Assembly: GCA_030150585.1 (NCBI GenBank)
Contig: JASLFM010000259.1
Coordinates: 1 to 30,657 of the forward strand
Direction: 5' to 3'
Length of the DNA stretch: 30,657 bases
Source: Acidovorax sp.
GTDB lineage: Bacteria; Pseudomonadota; Gammaproteobacteria; Burkholderiales; Burkholderiaceae_C
The position numbers and the translations under genes were made by a program. The notes under the pieces are model-generated. The model was not told the DNA's origin. It worked only from the letters and a program-made list of their open reading frames with translations, and searched no databases. This document shows positions 25,316-30,657 of this stretch, in pieces. Within the stretch, counting starts at the first letter, position 1; every line of letters starts with the position of its first letter.

Positions 25316-26500
25316 TCAGGGCAGGCGCAGGCCCTGCGATTCCTCCACGGTGACCTGCTGCACACGCCCGTTGCCCACGCTGTACTCCACGCGCAGCGCC
25401 TTGCGCACGTTGGGCGCGGGGTCCATGCCGGCAAGGTCATTGCCCACGATCACGTCCAGGTGGCCGTCACGGGCGGCGGCGCGCAGGCGCTCGGTCACGT
25501 CCACCTGCCGGTAGCCGTCCCCGTAGGTGGCGCGGTGGATGGTCAGGCGTCCCCAGCCGCCCTGGTCACCGCCACCGCCGCTGCCGGAGGCGAGCTGCGC
25601 GGCATCCACCCACTGGGATTCGGCGTAGTCGGTGGCGCGCACCCGCCCGTCACGGCCGCGCGTCTGCACGCGCAGCGTCTTGCGCTGGTTGGGCGCGGGG
25701 TCGGTGCCAAAGAGGTCGTTGCCGACCTGGAAGCCCCCGCCCTGGCGCGCGAGCTGGCGGATGCGGTCCGTCACGTCGATGCTGTAGCGCCCGCTGCCAT
25801 AGGTGGCCTGCACGACCGGGTCGCCACCGCTCCAGCCGCCCCCCTGGTCCCAGGAACCGCCACCGCCGGAGGCGAGCTGCGCGGCATCCACCCACTGGGA
25901 TTCGGCGTAGTCGGCGGTGCGCACCCGCCCGTCACGGCCGCGGGTCTGCACGCGCAGCGTCTTGCGCTGGTTGGGCGCGGGGTCGGTGCCAAAGAGGTCG
26001 TTGCCGACCTGGAAGCCCCCGCCCTGGCGCGCGAGCTGGCGGATGCGGTCCGTCACGTCGATGCTGTAGCGCCCGCTGCCGTAGGTGGCCTGCACGACCG
26101 GGTCGGCGCCGCTCCAGCTGCCCCCCTGGTCCCAGGAGTTGCCCGGGGAAAACTGGGCGGCGTCTACCCATTGCGACTCGGCGTACTCGTAGGTGCGCGC
26201 CATGCCGTCGCGCCCGCGCACGCTGATGCGCAGCGTCTTGCGCTGGTTGGGGGCCGGGTCGGTGCCGAAGAGGTCGTTGCCCGCCTGGAAGCGGCTGCCC
26301 TGCTGCGCGAGCTGACGGATACGGTCCGTCACGTCGATGCTCTGCCAGGGCGTGCCGTAGGTCGCCTGCAGCACCTGGTAGTCCCCGCCGCGCTGGGCAT
26401 GCGCGGTGCCGCAGAGCGCGAGCAGCAGGAACAGGGCGGACAGCAGGAAGGCGGACCAGCGGCTCCGCACGGGCATGTCGGGGAGGGTAAGGGTGTGCAT
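25316..26500 (-). CDS. Exported protein with four DUF3395-like (DNAJC11 C-terminal-like) repeats
   Basis: The 394 residues start with a signal peptide (basic MPVRSRW, then FLLSALFLLLALCGTAHAQ). Four units follow, each ~75 residues, joined by Gly/Ser/Trp linkers such as SWDQGGGWSGGDP. Each unit reads ATYG...IDVTDRIRQLA...NDLFGTDPAPNQRKTLRV...; unit 4 ends RVQQVTVEESQGLRLP. This order (YG, DVT, G.DP, K.L.V, QV.V...LR.P) is that of the DUF3395 domain at the C-terminus of the mitochondrial J-protein DNAJC11. No J domain is present. Units 2 and 3 are almost identical; 1 and 4 have diverged. ATG 26500 is fixed by AAGGAGG at 26507-26513. Function is unknown; binding or structural roles are guesses. 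Confidence 0.8.
   Translation of the reverse strand: MHTLTLPDMPVRSRWSAFLLSALFLLLALCGTAHAQRGGDYQVLQATYGTPWQSIDVTDRIRQLAQQGSRFQAGNDLFGTDPAPNQRKTLRISVRGRDGMARTYEYAESQWVDAAQFSPGNSWDQGGSWSGADPVVQATYGSGRYSIDVTDRIRQLARQGGGFQVGNDLFGTDPAPNQRKTLRVQTRGRDGRVRTADYAESQWVDAAQLASGGGGSWDQGGGWSGGDPVVQATYGSGRYSIDVTDRIRQLARQGGGFQVGNDLFGTDPAPNQRKTLRVQTRGRDGRVRATDYAESQWVDAAQLASGSGGGGDQGGWGRLTIHRATYGDGYRQVDVTERLRAAARDGHLDVIVGNDLAGMDPAPNVRKALRVEYSVGNGRVQQVTVEESQGLRLP
25583..25823 (-). repeat. Tandem DNA repeat, unit A (DUF3395-like unit 3)
   Basis: This unit aligns with 25865-26105 at a period of 282 bases (94 codons). I count four mismatches in 241 positions by hand. Weaker similarity continues to about 25859. Confidence 0.9.
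25865..26105 (-). repeat. Tandem DNA repeat, unit B (DUF3395-like unit 2)
   Basis: Partner of 25583-25823. The near identity, including third codon positions, points to a recent duplication or gene conversion; units 1 and 4 of the same gene are much more diverged. Confidence 0.9.
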
Positions 26501-26506
26501 GCGAGG

Positions 26507-26513
26507 CCTCCTT
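26507..26513 (-). promoter_or_regulatory. Strong ribosome binding site for the repeat protein
   Basis: AAGGAGG on the minus strand, six bases before the ATG at 26500, one of the best Shine-Dalgarno matches in the window. It decides the start. Confidence 0.75.
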
Positions 26514-26565
26514 GGGAGTGATTTGTGGTGCTCAACGCGCCGGGGCGGAATGTGGTGCACCGCCG

Positions 26566-26571
26566 GTTATA
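26566..26571 (-). promoter_or_regulatory. Possible -10 element for the repeat protein gene
   Basis: TATAAC on the minus strand, 65 bases upstream of the ATG. The nearest -35-like TTGTCG is about 22 bases away, too far for a standard promoter. Confidence 0.25.
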
Positions 26572-26627
26572 CCTCCGGCCCCGGGCGCGGCGGCGACAAT
26601 CGCTGCTCTGGACTCTTCTCGGACCCC

Positions 26628-27410
26628 ATGCGCACCCGCTTCATCCTCATCCACACCAGCCATGCCGGCAACGTCGGCGCCGCCGCCCGCGCCATGAAGA
26701 CCATGGGTTTCGACGACCTGGTGCTGGTTGCGCCCCGCTGGCCCAACGTGCTGCGCAAGGAGGAAACCATCCAGCGTGCCAGCGGCGCCCTGGACGTGCT
26801 GGAAAATGCCCGCATCGTCGCCACGCTCCACGATGCCTTGGATGGGATGAGCCACCTGTGCGCCACGGCCATGACGCCGCGCGACTTCGGCCCGCCCACG
26901 CGCGCGCCGCGCGCGCATTTTGAGATGCTCCTGAAAGGGGAGCTGCTCGCGCAAGGTGGACAGGCGCTGGAGCCCGATTCGGGTACAAAGGCCGCCCCCG
27001 AGGCCGGCGTGGCCTTCCTGTTCGGCTCCGAACGATTCGGCATGGCCAACGAGGACGTGTACCGCTGCGACGTGGCGCTCAGCATTCCCACCAACCCGGG
27101 CTTCGGCTCGCTCAACCTGGGCGCGGCCATCCAGGTCATCGCCTACGAGTGGCGCCAGGCGCTGGGCGGCTTCGCGGTGCAGGATCCGCTGCCGGTTCCC
27201 GAACGCGCCGACGCCGCCCAGGTGGCGGGCATGCTGGGCCACTGGGAGCAGGCGCTCACGGCCATCGGCTTCCTCGACCCCGCGGCACCCAAGAAGCTCA
27301 TGCCGCGCCTGAACCAGCTTTTCAACCGCGCGCAACTGACCCCCGAGGAAATCCACATCCTGCGCGGTGTTGCCAAGGCCATGCTGCAGGCCGGCACGCC
27401 GAACCGATAG
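26628..27410 (+). CDS. trmJ: tRNA (cytidine/uridine-2'-O-)-methyltransferase TrmJ
   Basis: This 260-residue SPOUT-family enzyme methylates the 2'-O of tRNA position 32 using S-adenosylmethionine. The opening LIHTSHAGNVGAAARAMKTMGF is the family N-terminal motif. The knotted SAM site follows in FLFGSERFGM and NPGFGSLNLGAAIQVIAYE. A helical C-terminal extension (LTPEEIHILRGVAKAML) is typical of TrmJ and distinguishes it from TrmL. The start at 26628 is where the family begins; the longer frame from 26406 would run into the divergent gene. It is followed 35 bases later by cysE, a common order in beta- and gammaproteobacteria. Confidence 0.94.
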   Translation: MRTRFILIHTSHAGNVGAAARAMKTMGFDDLVLVAPRWPNVLRKEETIQRASGALDVLENARIVATLHDALDGMSHLCATAMTPRDFGPPTRAPRAHFEMLLKGELLAQGGQALEPDSGTKAAPEAGVAFLFGSERFGMANEDVYRCDVALSIPTNPGFGSLNLGAAIQVIAYEWRQALGGFAVQDPLPVPERADAAQVAGMLGHWEQALTAIGFLDPAAPKKLMPRLNQLFNRAQLTPEEIHILRGVAKAMLQAGTPNR

Positions 27411-27428
27411 ACTGGTGTGCCCTATCGA

Positions 27429-27434
27429 TATAAC
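27429..27434 (+). promoter_or_regulatory. Possible -10 element close to cysE
   Basis: TATAAC, 11 bases before ATG 27446, next to the palindrome TATCGATA (27423-27430). If used, it would give a very short leader. No good -35 is seen. Confidence 0.25.
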
Positions 27435-27445
27435 TCCAATACCCG

Positions 27446-28240
27446 ATGCTTGCCCGCCTGCGCTCCGACATCCAGTGCATCCTTGACCGCGATCCTGCCG
27501 CGCGCAGCACGTGGGAGGTGGTCACCTGCTACCCGGGCCTGCACGCGATCTGGCTGCACCGCCCCGCGCACTGGTGCTGGAACCACGGCTTCAAGTGGCT
27601 GGGGCGCTTCATCTCCAACTTCTCGCGCTGGCTCACGGGCATCGAAATCCACCCGGGCGCGAAGATCGGCGAACGTGTGTTCTTCGACCACGCCATGGGC
27701 GTCGTGGTGGGCGAAACCGCCGAGATCGGCGACGGCTGCACCATCTACCAGGGCGTGACGCTGGGCGGTACCTCGCTCTACAAGGGCACCAAGCGCCATC
27801 CCACGCTGGGCAAGGACGTGGTGGTGAGCGCGGGCGCCAAGGTGCTGGGCGGCTTCGAGGTAGGCGATGGCGCAAAGATCGGCAGCAACGCCGTGGTCAT
27901 CAAGCCCGTGCCCGCGGGCGCCACGGCCGTGGGCATTCCGGCGCGCATCATTCCGTCCAAGGACGGGGCCAGCGCCGACGTGACCGAGCACGCCAAGTCC
28001 GAGCCGGCCAAGTTCAGCGCCTATGGCGTCGAGCAGCAGCAGGACGACCCGCTCACCCAGGCCATGCGCGGCCTGATCGACACCGCCGCCACGCAGGAGC
28101 ATCAGATCGCGCTGCTGTGGCAAGCCATCGAAAAGCTCACCGCCACGGCGCCCCAGGCCCCCGCTGATTGCGTGCCGTGCGACGCCGTGCGCCGCGAGCA
28201 GTTCGAGGCGGCCAAGCTCAACGACCTGCTGGGCAAATAG
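27446..28240 (+). CDS. cysE: Serine O-acetyltransferase
   Basis: This 264-residue cytoplasmic enzyme makes O-acetylserine from serine and acetyl-CoA, the first step of cysteine synthesis. A short helical N-terminus is followed by a left-handed beta-helix of hexapeptide repeats. Catalytic residues are D81-H82 in FFDHAMGVVVGETAEIG and H118 in KRHPT; acetyl-CoA contacts lie in the GVTLGGT turn. The N-terminal domain is shorter than in E. coli CysE, as in the EpsC/SrpH-type enzymes. About 90 residues follow the beta-helix, ending with DCVPCDAVRREQ. This tail holds a CxxC pair, not part of the core fold, whose role is unknown. It lies 35 bases after trmJ. Confidence 0.93.
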   Translation: MLARLRSDIQCILDRDPAARSTWEVVTCYPGLHAIWLHRPAHWCWNHGFKWLGRFISNFSRWLTGIEIHPGAKIGERVFFDHAMGVVVGETAEIGDGCTIYQGVTLGGTSLYKGTKRHPTLGKDVVVSAGAKVLGGFEVGDGAKIGSNAVVIKPVPAGATAVGIPARIIPSKDGASADVTEHAKSEPAKFSAYGVEQQQDDPLTQAMRGLIDTAATQEHQIALLWQAIEKLTATAPQAPADCVPCDAVRREQFEAAKLNDLLGK

Positions 28241-28254
28241 GGGCGCGCGGGCCG

Positions 28255-29355
28255 TCAGAAGGGCCGGATCGCCACCTTGAGCACGTTGTCGCGCTGGTGC
28301 GCGAACAGATCGTAGGCGGCCACGATGTCGTCCAGCGGGAAGTGGTGCGTCACCAGTGCGCCCAGGTCCACACGCCCCGAGGCGATCACGTTCATCAGCC
28401 GCCGCATGCGTTCCTTGCCGCCAGGGCACAGCGCGGTGACGATGCGGTGATCGCCCAGGCCGGCGGCGAAGGCGCCGAGGGGAATCGTGAGGTCGGCGGA
28501 ATACACGCCCAGGCTCGACAGCGTGCCGCCGGGCTTGAGCACGCGCAGCGCCGATTCGAACGTGGTTTGCAGGCCTAGTGCCTCGATGGACGCGTCCACG
28601 CCGCGCCCGCCCGTGAGCTTCATCACCTCGTCCACCACGTCGCAGGTCTTGAAGTTCAGCACCACGTCGGCTCCGAGCCGCCGGGCCACGTCCAGGCGGT
28701 GCGCGTTGCCGTCGATGGCGATGATGGTGGTGGCGCCCTGCAGCCGCGCGCCCGCCGTGGCGCACAGGCCGATGGGGCCCTGCGCGAACACGGCCACCGT
28801 GTCGCCGATGCGGATGCCCGCGTTCTCTGCCCCCTTGAAGCCCGTGGACATGATGTCGGGGCACATCAGCACCTGCTCGTCCGTGAGCCCGTCGGGAATG
28901 GGGGCGAGGTTGGCCTGCGCGTCGGGCACCAGCACGTACTCGGCCTGCGTGCCATCGATGAGGTTGCCGAAGCGCCAGCCTGCCGTGGCCTTGTAGCCAT
29001 GGCAGCCGCAGCGGCCGCTGGGGATCAGGTAGCTGCCGTCCTGGCTCGGGGAGCCGTCCTGCGCGGCGTAGCTGTTGAAGTTGGGGCAAATGGCGCCGGC
29101 GATCACGCGCTGGCCTTCCGCGTAGCCTTGCACGGCGCTGCCGAGCTTCTCGATCACGCCCACGGGCTCGTGGCCCACGGTCAGGCCCTTGGCCACCGGG
29201 TACTCGCCCTTGAGGATGTGCACGTCCGTGCCGCAGATGGTGGTGGTGGTGACGCGCACCAGCGCGTCGTTGGGGCCCACGTCGGGGATGGGCTTGTCGG
29301 TCAGCTCGATGCGGCCCTTTTCGACGAAGACGGCGGCTTTCATCATGGCGGTCAT
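28255..29355 (-). CDS. Zinc-dependent alcohol dehydrogenase, secondary-alcohol (isopropanol) dehydrogenase-like
   Basis: This 366-residue medium-chain dehydrogenase has catalytic zinc ligands C41 (CGTDVH), H62-E63 (GHEPVG) and D167 (CPDIMSTGF), the C/H/E/D set of the Clostridium and Thermoanaerobacter secondary alcohol dehydrogenases. It lacks the usual four-cysteine structural zinc lobe. The corresponding loop has GAICPNFNSYAAQDG and a CGCHGYK stretch. The Rossmann fold has AQGPIGLCATAGA, and the acidic residue in IAIDGN suggests NAD rather than NADP. VMKLTGGRGVD and CPGGKERM are shared with this subfamily. It would oxidise alcohols or reduce ketones/aldehydes; the substrate is unknown. AAAGGAG at 29362-29368 supports ATG 29355. 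Confidence 0.9.
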   Translation of the reverse strand: MTAMMKAAVFVEKGRIELTDKPIPDVGPNDALVRVTTTTICGTDVHILKGEYPVAKGLTVGHEPVGVIEKLGSAVQGYAEGQRVIAGAICPNFNSYAAQDGSPSQDGSYLIPSGRCGCHGYKATAGWRFGNLIDGTQAEYVLVPDAQANLAPIPDGLTDEQVLMCPDIMSTGFKGAENAGIRIGDTVAVFAQGPIGLCATAGARLQGATTIIAIDGNAHRLDVARRLGADVVLNFKTCDVVDEVMKLTGGRGVDASIEALGLQTTFESALRVLKPGGTLSSLGVYSADLTIPLGAFAAGLGDHRIVTALCPGGKERMRRLMNVIASGRVDLGALVTHHFPLDDIVAAYDLFAHQRDNVLKVAIRPF

Positions 29356-29361
29356 GGTGTG

Positions 29362-29368
29362 CTCCTTT
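29362..29368 (-). promoter_or_regulatory. Ribosome binding site for the alcohol dehydrogenase
   Basis: AAAGGAG on the minus strand, six bases before ATG 29355, favours this start over the internal Met codons at residues 4 and 5. Confidence 0.7.
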
Positions 29369-29441
29369 CGCGTGAAGGCATCACCATACGCCAGGGGTGC
29401 GGCCGCGCAAGTGCAACCGCACCGGCCTGCTCGGGTATGCG

Positions 29442-30044
29442 TCAGCGGCGCAGGGCCGACTTGGGCCGGAAGGCCTTGCAGACCTCGGGCCGCGTCTCGA
29501 GGTAGGGCCCGCCGATCAGGTCGACGCAGTAGGGCACGGCGGCAAAGATGCCGGGCACCAGCTGCGCGCCGTCGGCGTCCCGCAGTCCCTCCAGCGTTTC
29601 GGCGATGGCCTTCGGCTGGCCCGGCAGGTTGATGATCAGGCTCTGCGCGCGGACCACCGCCACCTGGCGCGAGAGGATGGCCGTGGGAACGAACTTCAGC
29701 GAGATCTGGCGCATCTGCTCGCCAAAGCCGGGCATTTCCTTGTGGGCCACGGCCAGCGTGGCCTCGGGCGTCACGTCGCGCGGCGCGGGGCCGGTGCCGC
29801 CGGTGGTCAGCACCAGGCTGCAGCCGGCATCCACCAGCTCAATCAGCGCGGCGCTGATGCGCTCCTGCTCGTCGGGGATCAGGCGCGGCTCGAAGGTGAT
29901 GGGGTTGTGCAGCGCGCGAGCCAGCCAGTCCTGCAGCGCCGGCAGGCCCTTGTCCTCGTACACGCCGGTGCTGGCGCGGTCGCTGACGGAGACGATGCCG
30001 ATCTTCACGGCGTCGAATGCCGGCGGGGTCGTGGTGTCAGGCAT
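29442..30044 (-). CDS. mogA: Molybdopterin adenylyltransferase
   Basis: This 200-residue cytoplasmic enzyme activates molybdopterin by adenylylation before molybdenum insertion. IGIVSVSDRASTGVYEDKG opens the fold. TTGGTGPAPRDVTPEATLA is the MoCF signature. EMPGFGEQMRQIS, FVPTAILSRQ and NLPGQPKAI follow MogA closely, as does the AFRPKSALRR end. Length equals E. coli MogA (195) within a few residues, separating it from shorter MoaB. The start overlaps the darP stop by eight bases (ATGCCTGA), so translation is coupled. The alcohol dehydrogenase gene begins 86 bases downstream on the same strand, probably as a separate unit. Confidence 0.95.
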   Translation of the reverse strand: MPDTTTPPAFDAVKIGIVSVSDRASTGVYEDKGLPALQDWLARALHNPITFEPRLIPDEQERISAALIELVDAGCSLVLTTGGTGPAPRDVTPEATLAVAHKEMPGFGEQMRQISLKFVPTAILSRQVAVVRAQSLIINLPGQPKAIAETLEGLRDADGAQLVPGIFAAVPYCVDLIGGPYLETRPEVCKAFRPKSALRR

Positions 30045-30657
30045 CGGCTTCGCGCTCCTCGTGTGCGGCCTGGGCAGCGGCGTCGGTCATCTGTTCGCGC
30101 ACCAGCTGGAACAGCTCGCGGTAGGCGCGGCCCTTGCGCGGGGCCAGGCCCTGAGAGACGGCGGCCTTGTCCTCCAGCGGCGCGTCCTTGCGGGCCTGGC
30201 GGATCAGGGCGCGCACCTGCTGCGTGTCGGTACGCGGGAACTGCTCCAGCCATGGGGCCAGGGCGTCGTCGTCGGCAATCAGGCGGTCGCGCCAGTGTTC
30301 GGCCTGGTGCAGCGCCAGCTTCTCGGCGGCCGACCCGTTGCGCTGTTCGTCCAGCGCCGCCTGCACGGCGGCCAGGGCGTCGTCGTCCAGCTTGCGCATG
30401 AGCTTGCCGACGAACTGCATCTGCCGGCGCTTGCCCTCGAAGTTGGTGATGCGCTTGGCCTCCTGCAGCGCGTCCTGCAGCTTCTCGGGAAGCTGCAGGC
30501 GCGCGAACAGGTCGCCGCGCAGCGTGAGCAGCTCGGCACCCAGCTCCTGAAGGGCCTCCATCTCGCGCTTGAGGTCGGTTTTGGTGGCGCCGGGCGTGCC
30601 TTTGAGTTCGGCCTTGAGCTGCAGGTCCAGTTCGCTGCCTTCGGCAACGAAGTGACC
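30037..30657 (-). CDS. darP: Ribosome biogenesis factor DarP/YjgA (5' partial)
   Basis: The frame is open to the window edge, giving 206 residues without the true N-terminus. The visible start of the frame reads GHFVAEGSELDLQLKAELKG, then KTDLKREMEALQELG, as in betaproteobacterial YjgA before the core. The core has ITNFEGKRRQMQFVGKLMRKLD, then HWRDRLIADDDAL and the RALIRQARKD segment, then a helix RELFQLVREQ. From family knowledge, DarP binds the 50S subunit late in assembly. A Met at 30561 is internal, because conserved residues precede it. The mogA start overlaps its stop codon. Confidence 0.93.
   Translation of the reverse strand, partial: GHFVAEGSELDLQLKAELKGTPGATKTDLKREMEALQELGAELLTLRGDLFARLQLPEKLQDALQEAKRITNFEGKRRQMQFVGKLMRKLDDDALAAVQAALDEQRNGSAAEKLALHQAEHWRDRLIADDDALAPWLEQFPRTDTQQVRALIRQARKDAPLEDKAAVSQGLAPRKGRAYRELFQLVREQMTDAAAQAAHEEREADA

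Noticed and set aside
25583..26105. CRISPR-like or satellite repeat
   Set aside because: The repeat is in frame within one protein-coding gene, has a 94-codon period and encodes a domain; there are no short repeats with unique spacers.
27322..27525. Small minus-strand gene across the trmJ-cysE junction
   Set aside because: Composition and position fit a shadow frame; no ribosome site or family resemblance.

Overview
The window is GC-rich, densely coded chromosomal DNA with strong G/C third-position bias. It looks like a betaproteobacterium of the Burkholderiales, most likely Comamonadaceae (Acidovorax/Alicycliphilus type). The case rests on overall protein flavour, the trmJ-cysE and darP-mogA pairings, a C-terminal IPTL-CTERM-like tail, and small palindromic repeats. 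No tRNA, rRNA, CRISPR array, insertion sequence or phage gene was seen. The family and genus call is inference; no search was run.

Layout. 1-654 is the end of a secreted or surface protein (fibronectin III end, choice-of-anchor-U-like domain, VPTL sorting tail). 733-3655 (minus) is a likely five-gene operon: a DUF2306 membrane protein, two tandem 2TM proteins, a LytS-type kinase and a LytTR response regulator. 3656-4007 is a 352-base gap with a long imperfect palindrome. It precedes uppP (undecaprenyl-diphosphate phosphatase) and a PAS-PAS-GGDEF protein. 6340-11163 (minus) holds an MpaB-type (DUF2236) oxygenase, a 7TMR-DISM diguanylate cyclase 19 bases behind it, and a berberine-bridge-like flavoprotein. 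11224-12881 (minus) is an Anbu proteasome-like protease followed by an alpha/beta hydrolase. A small exported protein and mutS follow.

16494-24263 (plus) is a compact three-gene signalling operon: PAS-GGDEF-EAL, a 1349-residue hybrid histidine kinase (Cache-like sensor, two PAS, HisKA, HATPase, two receivers, HPt), and a receiver-HD-GYP protein. Together they carry c-di-GMP synthesis, c-di-GMP hydrolysis and a phosphorelay that could feed the HD-GYP receiver. With the two diguanylate cyclases upstream, four c-di-GMP proteins lie in about 20 kb.

The right end is mostly housekeeping: suhB, trmJ, cysE, a zinc alcohol dehydrogenase, mogA and darP (yjgA, cut by the window edge). One oddity sits among them, an exported protein made of four repeats that resemble the C-terminal domain of mitochondrial DNAJC11 (DUF3395). 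Two of its units are nearly identical at DNA level.

The most notable points are the DUF3395-like repeat protein, the c-di-GMP/phosphorelay operon, the Anbu-hydrolase pair without the usual Anbu partners, the stand-alone 2TM pair beside a LytS kinase, and a small palindromic repeat of which one copy lies inside the lytTR regulator's coding sequence.
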